A DNA stretch of 64,000 nucleotides from Pyrrhosoma nymphula. Taxonomy: Eukaryota; Arthropoda; Insecta; Odonata; Coenagrionidae. The DNA is taken from NCBI GenBank assembly GCA_963573305.1, contig OY754332.1:140051977-140115976 (forward strand), written 5' to 3'. Within the stretch, counting starts at the first letter, position 1. Every line of letters begins with the position of its first letter. Shown here piece after piece: positions 1 to 11,659 of this stretch. The notes below the pieces were generated by a model. That model did no database searches. It was not told the origin of the DNA and was given only the letters and a program-made list of their open reading frames with translations. The translations under genes and the position numbers were made by a program.

Positions 1-1390
1 GTGGTTTCGATGCAGTACATCATCAACTAGTGAATATACATAAAATGGAGGTGCTCAGGGCGCCACGTCACCACCACAGGGAAGCCCGCACTATTTACTT
101 CCTCTACGAGACTCTCCGCACCGACGCATGATTGGACACCACCTCGCCCCGAGTCTATAGAGGGCTGATCGTCAACTCATTGCTTCTCGAACTCTGATAA
201 GTGGTCTCATATTCAGGGAATTAACTGATTATATACCGATATTTACAAATATGAAAATGATAAAATATGTAAGATTTAACTTCAAATTAATTTATCAATC
301 GATTTCTAAAATCAGTACGTCAAGACGGTTTTACACATTGGAGTTACATGTAATTTCGGGGTATCAGTAATTACCCAGAATAGAAGACCTTTTATCAGAG
401 TTAGAGAGGCAATGAGTTGGCGATCGTTCCTATGGGCACAAGGTGAGGAAGCGTTCCACTATGCGCCGCTGCAAGGGATACAGCTGTGTAGAATGTCATT
501 GGGGAAGTGTGAGCTTAACGCTAGTGCTGCAGTGGTGCTGGGTGACGCACTGTAAGACGGCTCGAACTGCGCTAGACCGTATCTCAGGAACGCAAAAAGA
601 AACATTGAAACCGACGAAATGTTGGTCCTGAAGGCCTTTAATATTGTCTTTTACATTGGCACATCGCTTTTTCTGCGCAAAACAAGGGTACTTAGTTTCG
701 AAATGCTTAGGGCCCTTAGGAACGTGATAACTAATAGTGATAGGATTTTAACACGTGAAATCAAATTCCACATTGATCATTTTTAAAGGTGGAAAACAGT
801 GCTTCTATCGATGTAAGATTTCAGGCTTTCCCGGCGAATGGTACTGATGATATTCTTCCTCTCGGGCTTCCCACCGGGTTAGGAACTCCGTCTTAAAAAA
901 GGCGGGAAATACAAAATTGACAAGAAACGGATAGCCAATCAGCGATGACGACGGTGAAGGAGAGATAAACTGGACCACTGAGACGCATCCACAGCCTTGA
1001 GGATGGCAGGAAAGTCTCCAGTCGAAACGTAGGCCAACATGGAGAACCTAACCCGATGGTAAGCCCGAGAAGAATTCATCAGTACTTTTCACAATTTCGA
1101 AACATAAGTGCCACATTACTGTGTATCGCACGGGTAATTTTTCCTTGTTTGACAAATAGCATCTCAACATTTAAAACAGTCAGTAATTTCTCTTTATCTT
1201 CCCCCAGAATAATATAAAATTTGTCGGAGAGAATCGTGTTTCAAGATGTTTCGCAGAAAGAAGGAGAACTCGGCAATAATTCGATATGAGGTTACGTGGT
1301 CAAAGTGACAAACGTTAGATTAAAGGTTACAAGATCGGTACCCCTCACGTTTTTGTTCAAAAAAAAGGGAAGGGATACACTGACAGATAG
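1..1390. other. No gene recognised
   Basis: Only short open frames occur and none resembles a known family. Near 990-1065 there is a short motif pair of the kind CTTGAGGATGG followed by GTCGAAACG. A similar arrangement (CTGAAGAAG then GCGAAAC) occurs near 54370. Such motifs are found in repeated elements of many arthropods, but no assignment is possible here. Confidence 0.5.
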
Positions 1391-1394
1391 AACT

Positions 1395-1455
1395 ACCTTA
1401 ACTTTTGAACAATCAAACTTGAATAAGAAACCTTAACTTTTGAACAATCAAACTT
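1395..1455. repeat. Exact 26-bp direct repeat
   Basis: A 26-bp sequence starting ACCTTAACTTTTGAAC occurs at 1395-1420 and again, identical, at 1430-1455. The period is 35 bp with a 9-bp spacer. It is probably a recent local duplication. Confidence 0.85.
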
Positions 1456-1459
1456 CAGT

Positions 1460-2455
1460 TAATCGAAGCGTGAACTCAGCATGCCTGCTTATTTGGGCCG
1501 GATCGTGAAGCGAATGCTGTGTATCGTGTGCTTCATTAAGAAGGGAGACGGGGATGAATTAAATATAGGCAGGCCGTGAACCTACGAGGCATTTTCTAGG
1601 GGACTCAAGGGAGGTGGCCGGAGGAATTAAGGTCCGCCCAACTTGAAACAAGAACACTGTGTTCACTTGGTGTTCGTAAACACAGAATACTGTGCTCTTG
1701 ACTTGAGCAATCCAACGGATTCACGGTATTTCCATGTTCCACTGCGCGGAGCAGGGCCGCAACTCGCCATCGAAAAATCGTATTTATCTTCCGCCTTGCG
1801 AACATTTTTCTAAGATATTTTCAGAATAACCTTAACATGTCTACATTTAATACTCCGTAGAAATAACTTTGCGTACATATTCGTAGGACCAATTCACAAT
1901 GACTATTTTATGTGAAATTTTGCCTGAATAAAGCGTCCTCCATTTTGTGACGTTATAGCACAAAAATACAAACAAAAATCTCTTAAACTTATGAATAGGA
2001 CCGGAAAAGTCATATTCTGACAGATAATGTTTTTATTTCATGAAAATTCTTTCACAACGTCACTATCTGCTTAACTTTTAAGATCTTCTAAGAACAATGA
2101 AAACTTGCGTTTTTTGGAATGTTGGTCATATTTGAGCCTTTGCATCTAAGTTACGGGTAATATCTGTGACAAATGACTTACTATTCAATATTAATCAATC
2201 ATTTTTAGTATATTTGCCAAGTTTCAAGTCTATCTAAAAAAAGCAGTTTTGGACTTTTGCCCGGCTTTTTTCGATTTCCGACCACTGTGTGTTGGCCGAA
2301 TCTGGGAAAATCTCACCACGAAACCTCTCTTTATCATCATAAAATACAATTTCCATTTACAGTTACAAACCGGGGAGAAAATTCATGGGTAATTTAAAAT
2401 ACCTATTGCATGAAAATACATATATACTGTACCTAGCAATTAACAAATCCGTTCT
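1460..2455. other. No gene recognised
   Basis: AT-rich sequence with only short chance open frames on both strands. The small frame at 1605-1805 (minus) has no recognisable motif. Confidence 0.5.
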
Positions 2456-2459
2456 TTTG

Positions 2460-2627
2460 GAAGAAAAATATATAATTTTTGCTATTATAAATGGTTGTCA
2501 GTGATCTTTCGAGGTTAACACCGGATATTTAGGTCCGTGGCGGGCCGCCATGGACCTAAAAACACTGTTTAAACCCCGAAAAATAACTGACATTCATTTA
2601 TTATAGCAAAAATTATATATTTTTCTT
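2460..2627. repeat. 168-bp hairpin (foldback or MITE-like element)
   Basis: The whole stretch pairs with itself. The outer arms at 2460-2502 and 2586-2627 are about 42 bp long and nearly identical when one is reverse-complemented (AAGAAAAATATATAATTTTT on the left). Pairing continues inward through GTCAGTGATCTTTCGAGG / CCCCGAAAAATAACTGAC. It ends at a GC-rich centre where TTTAGGTCC and GGACCTAAA flank a GGCGGGCCGCC core. No ORF fits inside and no clear target-site duplication was seen. A foldback transposon or MITE is the likeliest explanation. Confidence 0.8.
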
Positions 2628-2639
2628 CATAAACATCAA

Positions 2640-3050
2640 GTTGAAGTTCTTTGATCAATTAAAAAGATCTTTCGACGAGTAGTGGGGAAATTTCATCTTG
2701 TATGCCATTCGAATAAGGAAACTTACTGAAAATTGGGAACTCAATAACTTTCCTTGTATTTATTTTAGGGTATTGAGACACTTTGACATTACTACAAACA
2801 TTATTATCACCTTTGATGAATGGCTACGGCTAATCACAATCCAATCACCAATTGGGAAAACTATCCGTGAGGTGATGCATAGGTTCTTATATAATTGAAT
2901 AAAAGGAATTTGAACTGAGGAACCTAATATCTTTCCACGATTTCTTAAAGAATTTAAAGTAAAACGAGCTCTCAACTTTCTGCAGTATGGTGAGGAGTTA
3001 ACACTATTTATAAAATTACTTATTGTATGTAAATTATGGTAAAAAAGTAT
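2640..3050. other. No gene recognised
   Basis: Short overlapping open frames on opposite strands with no family resemblance; AT-rich. Confidence 0.45.
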
Positions 3051-5221
3051 CTTTAAGCGTTGTAGCACAACAATAATGAGATATCGGTCTTCGAGTTATT
3101 GGTCTTTTATAGATATATTACGATATGTGTAAGACAATGAAGAAGACTCCCAAAACAGCAAAGGGTTTAAGTACATTTGGCTTTTCCCATGCCAATTTGA
3201 GGAAGAGAATTTTCATATTTGCTCATGCTAGTGTAACAACTCTGTGAGTCACATTAGAAACAAAAAGTTATTAGGTGCTAGTCGAAGAGCAGAAGTACTC
3301 CACCGATCATAAAACTGAAAGGAAAGTGCGCATTGATCGGAGAGATGTCTTTTCCTTCAGAGCGATGGTACGTAGGCGAAATTTTTATGATGTAGTATAA
3401 AAATGTAAAAAGAAATGTAGAGTTCGAGGGTGATATCACGCCTTTATCGTGAAAAATGATGTAATGATATTGATTTTGTTTTCAGAACAATAAAAAAATC
3501 CGATTTGTACTTGTGACTTTTGAAAATAAAATTCCCAGAAGGTAAACGTTTCTGTACTGTGTAAATCTGGAGTTAATGAGGAGAACTTTGCAAAGAATAT
3601 AAAACATGGTGTATTATGAAATACTAATTAGCGCTCTGTATATACTTAAGCCAATAACTCAAAAGCTTTGATGTTCGCGCCGAATTATATTAATGTGAAT
3701 CCTAGAAAAATGTCGGAAGCATGATAGAAGCTGGTAGTGGGTAAATGCAGGAAGATCGGAATCAATGTTTGTTGTGTTGGACATAGGAACTCACAAGTAC
3801 GATCGCGATTATCGTGAAAGTCGATAATATGGCCCCGTAAATCGTAACATTTTCACAACTATCTTCTGAAAATTATTTGCAGCGCTGTGAAGAACAATTC
3901 AAGTGCAGAGCTCTTGAGAGTGGAGATATGAATATTAATCAAGTGCAGAGCGGAGCACTCAGAGCTGCCGGACATCTCCCCTAAATAAACAATCTTTAGT
4001 GGAAGCGATACTTGGTGGACGTCGCCTGCGCGAAGCGTGACATAAAGGTCATGGTTAGAATAGAAGGGGTGGAAATGGAGCGGAAGTATGAGGACAGCAC
4101 ATGACTTGAGAGGTCGCGAAAGTGTCAGCAGCACGTTTATACGACTATTTGCAATCAAAACCAAAGTTGAATGAACATACACTGATTGTTATCTGAACAC
4201 AACTGAGTAGCCATGTTGTATTAACAGCAATGGAGAGTTAAAAAGGTTATGTGAATATCTGACTGAGAATTTAATGTTCGCATTAAAGGTTTTTGACCTG
4301 TAAAACCTTGGTAATCAAACGTGGCTACTAGTTCACTTCCCCGCACAGAGGTAGTTTGTAGGCAATAGACTCATCCATTGAAAAGGGTCTCTTTCGCAAT
4401 TTCCTTTTGCTAATACTTTCGCAAATGCATTTTGCTACGACTTTACCAGCCGGATAAACTCTCACAATGACTAAGTGAGAGCTTAGAATTCGAGAATAGC
4501 CTGAGGTTTCCCATACAACCGATAGTATAGTTTCTGCTTCTCTAAAACGAAGCCGTAAACGAAGCCCCAAGACTCCTTGATTGCACTGTGGAAGGGTGTT
4601 ATGACTCTTGAACTCGAAGCGCACTTAATACGCCGAGGCCAAATGGAATCAGGTACAGAAAATCATCACTTTACGGCATCATTATGTTTGCGCCAAAGCG
4701 AAGCAGCGTTTCTTCCCGTGGGTTAAGTGCCAACAGTACGAATTTTGATAGGAGTAAAGAGTGGCATCCCAGCTTATTTAGATCGAAGTGAGTTTTTTAT
4801 GGTTCTACGTGTTGAAGTGTGGTGGATATCTCACTGCATGTATACCTATTGCTTCAAAATTCTCTTTTCACTTCTAGTACATAATAATTTTCCATTTATT
4901 CTCACGAAGAAACCCTATGATTTTACGTCTATCCCTTTTAAATGATGTGGAATTCACAAAATTTTAACAATTCAAATAAGCATTTTTGTAATAGGTCAAC
5001 GAAGTTATGTTCTGAAGAGTGGCACAGACATTAATCTCAATAATGTAAGTTAATAATTAATAATATATTTATGACACTTTTTTGTTAAAAAAATCACTCT
5101 TACCACTGAACGCAACCGGGGTATCACAGTTTTTTTATATGAGTAACTGAGTATTTGACTTGAAATATTGCCGAGATATATTTAGAACGCACTCTTCTTA
5201 ATATTCATATCTCCTTTCTGT

Positions 5222-5985
5222 AACCTATCCCGTGGTCACTTCTATTTTTTCATATGTCTACTTTGTATTTTCCACAATAACTTTCTTACCTTTACCATCC
5301 CGACCAGTTCCACGATTATGAGAGTCACAAGGTGTGGTCTTTGTACAATTTAAACATGCACAAATACACATTTGACACACTTTAAAATGTCCACATGACA
5401 AATTTATTTCTATAATTTAATCTATATCTATTTAAAAGAATTGTAGGGCCCTAAATCAATTATGCACTTAATAAAGTATGCTGTTCAAATACAATAAAAA
5501 TTATGTCTTACAAAAAATCCTCGTGACTTGATGCAAGGAACTGTTCCTCTTTTAATCCTTCCCTTTCTCTCGTCGAAGATAAACCCTCGTGGTTACTTCC
5601 CATTGTGAGATTGACACCCTCTTCCATCGCGAGTCTCCAATCGCATATTCTCAGATCTCTTAATCAACACTTCCTCCATTGCAATTTAATTTCACCGTCT
5701 TCGCCAGCACGTCCCGATCCTTCAGAGTCTTTTCTTCCTCATTTATCGTCCTTGTTGATTCTTTTTACTCCCTTAACAATGTTTTTATTTTGGTATATTA
5801 TCGGTAAATATGAGAGTTTAAACTATTTTGGCAAAATTTCTGTGTAAAAATTGTTGAATTCCAGCTGTATGATATTTACTTTAATATACAAGTTAAATGT
5901 AATGATAATTATTGAAAATTAGGTGAGTGTTGATGTCGTATCTAGGGCTTGTTTTCTTCATGGACCGGAAACTAGAAAATGTACT
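5222..5985. other. Insertion private to copy A
   Basis: Copy B runs straight from the match of 5215 to the match of about 5990, so about 760 bp here were gained by A or lost by B. The stretch includes a CT-rich tract near 5530-5780. No ends, ORF or target duplication could be recognised. Confidence 0.45.
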
Positions 5986-6435
5986 GTTACAACTCTTATT
6001 TGATTTGAAACCTTATTTTGGAGTAATAAATATCTCGGTTGGCCACAATCATCTGGGTCCCAAAACATAATAATTAAATCTACGACGCTAAATAAAATGC
6101 ATGAGCCGGAGTACCGTTGCAAACCGCCGCGAGTGAACAGAAAACGTGACAAAACTATTAATAACATTAAAAGCACTGGGTTGAGTGACACTAGAGACAC
6201 GAGGGTTTTCAGAGAAACTTGTAAGTTCATGAATTTCAGGTCGACACGGCGGATATAAATCAACCTCCGTACTAAATATGCTGAACAGAGAAAGGCGACT
6301 GTCAAACTGTCACTATTGCACAGATGTGTTCAGGCATTTTTCCCGCACTTAATACATAAAGCATATTATTACGGAAGCAGAGCGAGACTACAACCGTAAA
6401 AAATATATTTCACTCTTCATCTGATATATATGGTT

Positions 6436-6500
6436 GGTGGCTTGCACCCCATGCCACACCTCACTCTAGCAGCATACAGGTTAGTATGTAGGTATGATGC
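6436..6500 (+). mobile_element. 3' end of CR1-like LINE (hairpin family)
   Basis: A truncated 3' terminus carries the family hairpin (GGTGGCTTGCACCCC ... CATGCCACACC, then a TAGTATGTAGGTATGATG tail). It matches the 3' end of the long decayed LINE at 34850-38022 and the other truncated copies in this window. Confidence 0.5.
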
Positions 6501-6657
6501 TGTTATGCTTATCGCGCTATTGAGAATAGGAGAGTTGTGAAAATATTGAACAAATCCGGCGTCGAATCTAACAAACTCTGAAAGGAGGACAAAGTACTGC
6601 AATTAAAACGTTCTCCGCAAAGCTGCTTAGTAGGGATCGAGATTTGAACAAATAATG

Positions 6658-6700
6658 TACCGGGATTCGATCGCAGGACCTTACGGATGTGATACGTTAA
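6658..6700 (-). repeat. tRNA-like SINE fragment
   Basis: Read on the minus strand there is a B-box-like GATCGAATCCCGG preceded by GTAAGGTCCTGC. This resembles the TPsiC half of a tRNA-derived SINE head. The acceptor stem does not fold, so it is not a tRNA gene. Confidence 0.35.
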
Positions 6701-7639
6701 GAAAAGGTGCGTAAAAACTTTGAATTTGATGGCTATATTGCACAGCTTCTTGCAAAAAAATCATTATCATTTCCCTGTGTAACCTCCTCGACTCGCCAAC
6801 CTCCTGAGCATTTTGACAACCCAGGGGAACGAAAGAATACCGTCGCGCCATATCACTCCCGGCATGAGGTCTTACACACTCGCATTGCTTCCTAGTGAGC
6901 AATAAACATTAATATTCTTTGAGTCAAGTTGACAAAATGACGAAAATAAGGTAAGTAAATAAGGACGCGGGAGAGGATTTTGAATACGAATTTTATAAGT
7001 GAGTCATCTATAGGTATGGAGTTCATCGGAGAGGACCGTAGCGGGACGCAATTGTCGCCAGGGTTGAGTAATGCTGCCACAGGTGAACATGCAAGTCGTG
7101 GAGATCAAGTGGGAATTAAACGTATTCCGATGTGTTTTGTCAGGTGAATCATATCTACCCTTAATCAAGTATGTATCAATATTTAGGGTCCATGATTTTG
7201 AATCCGTTGCACAGGATATCATCAGGAACGTCTTGGTATTTACTTATTCCGAATGTTCAACATTGTTATGCTCTTAGAATACTGTGGTGCCCAGAAACGG
7301 TTGTGTTGTTTGGATCATCCTGTACCACATAAAGCTTTCCCAAAAGCCATCGACAAACCATCGGAGCGGGAACAGCCGCAAAATCTCTTCATCGTGCAAA
7401 TATTCGTGTCACTAAAATACTGAATTGGTTTCAATTCTCTAAAAGTACATACTATTTTGCGTGATGATAGGTATTTCAAATATCTTTGTACAAAAAATTA
7501 AGGTACAAATTATGCAGATTATTCTCCGAATATATTTCGAATAAACACTTTTTCTAGCCTTAAGAGTTGACACCTGTGCGATTATTTGTTAATGAAGGCA
7601 TATTGACTTAATCTAATGCATAAATGCATTATTTCATCA

Positions 7640-8540
7640 CTAATAACTAAAAATGGGGAGTTAAAATTAATTACCATTCATGTTCTCAAGTGAATTTGCT
7701 TCTCACATACAGTTTTTGGAGAAGCTGGACTTGCCATAAACAGATATATACTATTTCCTCAAAGTTTATGGTGTAAAAACATGTAGTCAACTTTATTTTA
7801 TCAGGTGTCACTTCGTGGTACTCTATTACCAGATGAAAGAGAAACTTTGCATAGTACACTTTTTATTTAGTTTCGCCGACCAAGGTTTCAAATTACACTT
7901 AATTTCAAATTCCTTTGGCGAATAAATATCGCTGAACATTATTTGTACTACTTATATCGATCAAAGGACACGTTATTCTAGAAGTATCCGGAAGGTGAAT
8001 GAAGGAGCATTATTATAATTTCCTTCTCCTTTTCCATGGACTACAGCGTTGACGCTGTGTAAGGGCTTGCGCGTTCCAACGATCCCTAGAATTCAACTGG
8101 CGGGAGTAATTGCTATTGCTCGTGGTAGTGGAAGATAGGTTGAAGGGTAGGAGCAAGAGTTAGTTCAGGTCATAGTGTCACGTTAAAAATACCGTTGGGA
8201 AGGGATGGTTGGGAAACTTTTCCCCAACTATCTAGCTCTCAGAGCATGGAGGTCATTCGCAGATAATTGAATCCTGGAAACTACAGGACGCCGCCTACAA
8301 GGGCGGGTAAAGTGCTGGGTCACAGAGGAGGCATGGCCTCAGTGCTTGTCTTTAAACGACAGCCTTGCAAAATAACATTATCTGTGGTTACAAGGACTAC
8401 GAGACAGAAGAAGAAGAAGAAAAAGAGGGTAGCAGCGGTAAAAAAGGAACTTGAAAATTTGGGACAATGATGATAGCGTAGAAGCTAGAAAATATTTAAC
8501 AGGAGATGGAAAAGGGGAAAATAGATGCTTAGGGATTGTA
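7640..8540. other. No gene recognised; (AAG)n microsatellite
   Basis: No family-like reading frame. A short AAG microsatellite lies at about 8407-8424 and produces the lysine run in the small open frame 8267-8470. That frame is therefore unlikely to be a gene. Confidence 0.5.
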
Positions 8541-10640
8541 CGAGTCGAAATGCAAGGTTAGTGAGGACTATTGGAGTGATGAATATCCTACTCAGAAATT
8601 TCACGTCCGAGGTATTCGTTTTTTGGTTAAAGAAATTTAAAGTTATAAATATTCATCGAAAACCAAGCGGCCTTCAAAGCTTGAAAAACTTTCTCCTGGC
8701 ATAGCAATCCTTTTTCAACAGTTTCAGATGGAATGAGGATATCATTCATGTGTACCTAGGCAATTGTATGCTTTAGACCTCCCAATGAAGCGTTTATCAA
8801 TCCTTCCATCGATCAATCGAGACATTGAATTGACCGATATGCTCGATGGAATTGATCAGAGCAGGTGCGTTCGCAAGACCAATTAGCCCACAGGTATTGA
8901 AAATTACCATTGGGGGTCACAAAAACCGCCTTGTACATCGAGTTCAGATGTATATAAACCTGATGAAATCCCGACACCATATCAAGAGCCGTGAAAAACC
9001 TTCCTCGCCCGAGTCAGTCTAATCGATCATCGATTCGTGGTAAGGGATATTTATACTTCATTATGTGAGCATTTAACTCTCAAAAATCGACACACATTCG
9101 GCAGGTCCCTTATTTCTCTAGCATATGGGGGGATGTACTCTCTGGAATGAAGCGATTGAATAGCAGCAAATCATCTATGATTTTGCGAGCCTCCGCGAGC
9201 TCACTCGCCGACTGACGGTAAGGCCGTCGGTTGAAAATGAAGTGGTTAATCAAAATAATTTACATTCAGGCGTTATTCACAGTTGAAACCGCTGGTAATA
9301 ATGCCAGCGTAATTAATGAGAGCTAAATGGGTCTGTGAATAATATTATTGAGGCACACTGGGGGCGTTCATTGTATCCTCCGGAACTCGCGTGATGACAG
9401 GGAGCTATCGCCTGATCACACGCGTATCGTCGCAGTCCGTGACGGTGGCAAGTCTCGTATCTTTTAACAAGTTACAACCTATGATGACGTCATAATCAAA
9501 GCATGCGCAAGGGCCATCACGAAGGTGGGCTTCGCGTTCTGACCAGCCATCTCTTCAGTAGCATCAACCTGTCACTTTATAAAGCGAGAAATTATTTCAT
9601 TCAAGTAGCATCAAAATGATACTTGGACATAACCATCCCTGGCGTAATTCCTGTGATGAAAATTTACTGCCATACTTATTTTTAAGAAGAATGCGCTCAA
9701 AAATCTATCGGACATCAAGTATACGTCTGCTTTCGTCTCAAGTAAAACAATATAAGCCTTCCCGTCAATCACTTCGGTGGGTGCCACTGTCTTACCGCTA
9801 CACATGAGGTTAGTTCGGTTTCCCCGCCCTTCTAATGAGCCTTTAAGATATGTATCTTCAAAGTGTCCATGGCATCAAAAAATCAATTTTTTTGATTTAT
9901 TTGAAATGTTACCGGCCGTGGAAAACTCACCTGCGGACCTTAACTTTGACCAGTTAGTGGATTGCTTTTTAATCGACAGGTGTTTTTTTTGTGTCCAAGG
10001 CGTCCGCAAACATCTCTAAACCTCAACCTGTTCAATTCCGGCGTTGGCCGCTAAAATGCACCAGCTGTGATTCCCTTCCAACCCGGTTCGACGTAACAGC
10101 CTGCAGGTACCTCACGTATTTCAGGCCAGAAATTAGATCAGAGGTAGGAGTAAATTAGAGCATTTCAGAGGACTCCTGGAATTTTCCCATCACTAATATC
10201 GAGCACTATTAATTCAATCAATTCCTCTGCTCACCATCGATTTCTTAAGGTTTTAAGAAGGGCCAATTTTTTATGAGCATCCGCAGTATAAATTTTGAAA
10301 TTTTAAATATTACAAGCATTTGCTTCACAAGTGAAAATACCAAGAATTCCGTTCGCGAAGGGAAAACCTCCAAAAAATCTTTTTTGAAAACGCGCAAGTT
10401 GCGAATGAATGGAGACCAGTTCTCGAACCATTACTTGGAATCGTGTGTCAAATAAGCCCTAATCTTATGAGCATCCGGACATCCAACCAGTAAAATTTAT
10501 TTTTAATTCCCTTGACTTGTTGAATCCAACGGCGGGCGTAGTCGGTTTCTGGGTGGAAAAGCGGAGGGGCAATGTTGTTGGAACCCCCTTGTCTACTCCT
10601 CTCCTTATTCAACACGTCAAGAAATATCTCCTCCATTCCG
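8540..10640 (-). pseudogene. Ty3/gypsy retrotransposon gag-pol remnant
   Basis: On the minus strand, reading frames in order and interrupted by stops and frameshifts resemble gag and pol of a Ty3/gypsy element. A gag-like stretch (PPLFHPETDYARRWIQ) lies near 10540-10600. Degenerate zinc-knuckle sequence (CGRLGHKKNTC) lies near 9970-10010. A protease end (YDVIIG, then LL) lies near 9470-9500. The RT start follows with RRPYRQSASELAEA (about 9190-9230), CVDF, KYPLPRIDD, ALDMVSGFHQVYI and HMNDILIPS, the counterpart of YxDDILIPS with the catalytic Asp pair altered to ND. It fades out by about 8540. RNase H, integrase and LTRs were not seen. These motifs are known family features, and the decay shows it is not functional. 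Confidence 0.75.
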
Positions 10641-11659
10641 TTAGCTAATCAATGAGGTTCTAAAATTTTTTAATTTTCACTCATGATTTTGTCATTTGTA
10701 ACTCAAACGTGCTTCGAAGTATATATCGAGTAAAATAACTTTGAAAAAGACAACAGTTACTTTTAAAATTACCGAAAAAGTTTCCGTTACGAGAAAATCG
10801 ATTACATTTACGTGTCTTCACTGTCATGACATGAATAAAATTTTCGGATTCTGGTGCGGAACCGTCTTTTACTGATGTAACAAAACAATGCTTAGATTAT
10901 CACAATAGTTGTTCTCCTTCTATGGAAATATTATATGATAAGATGAGGACAGTGAAATAGACCCCAGAAAAAAATCATTTTTCACGTACATTTAACTTTT
11001 CTAAAATTAATATCGGGAGGCTTTTGATATTTGTTAGAGTATAAAAACTACGTGGATTTCATATGCAATAAAAATGGTATACTGCCAGTCGAAAAACAGA
11101 ATTTCCGAACCGATGATATAATGGAAAGAAAATGAGCATTGATCTGGTAGATGACGGTTCCTTCAAAGCGATAGTACGTAAGCGATATGATTACGGTGTG
11201 GAATGAAATAGCAAATCAGGTATAGAATTCTTGAGTGACATCACCCCACTCTAATTCAATGTAAGCGATTGCAATTATATTGATATTGAGCTCTTAGCAA
11301 TGAATACATCCATACCATCAGCTTCCGATGTGTACCATGGACTTTCGAAAATTACAGTCCCACGGAAATATCTATTTGACTTGTGCGAGACTGGGGTTCT
11401 GGAGATGAATCAGGGCAAAAAATTTAAAACATATGGCATCTCTGTCAAATTCAAATTTGCGTGTTCTAATAACCCATTTACTCAAAAGCCAGGACGAATT
11501 CTCTGCCTGCAAGTATTGGGAAAATTTTGGGATCTTGGGGGAATCTGCTAGTGGTTCAAATCGGTATACTGCGGTAAGGTAGCTATTAATTGCTTTGAAA
11601 ATAAGTATTCACGATTACGATTGCTATTATCATGATAATCGATTGTTTTGCCCAATTAA

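Larger units (their letters stand above)
3050..7640. repeat. Diverged duplication, copy A
   Basis: This segment is related to copy B (about 10870-17370) in the same order and orientation. Matching blocks by eye (A / B): 3130-3250/10935-11045, 3270-3500/11080-11285, 3540-3850/11340-11655, 4330-4975/14600-15165, 5040-5215/15240-15400, 5990-6120/15410-15520, 6690-6920/16355-16600, 7010-7240/16650-16915 and 7510-7640/17235-17370. The offset changes from 7.8 to about 10.2 to about 9.65 kb because each copy has private insertions. Copy A matches the putative exon of B, but its frame there has a stop, so any gene in A looks dead. An ancient tandem duplication of a host locus, or two copies of one very large repeat, would both fit. 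Confidence 0.7.

Noticed and set aside
990..1065. Hammerhead-ribozyme-like motif (GAGGATGG ... CGAAAC)
   Set aside because: The CTGATGA core is not intact and the stems do not pair convincingly.
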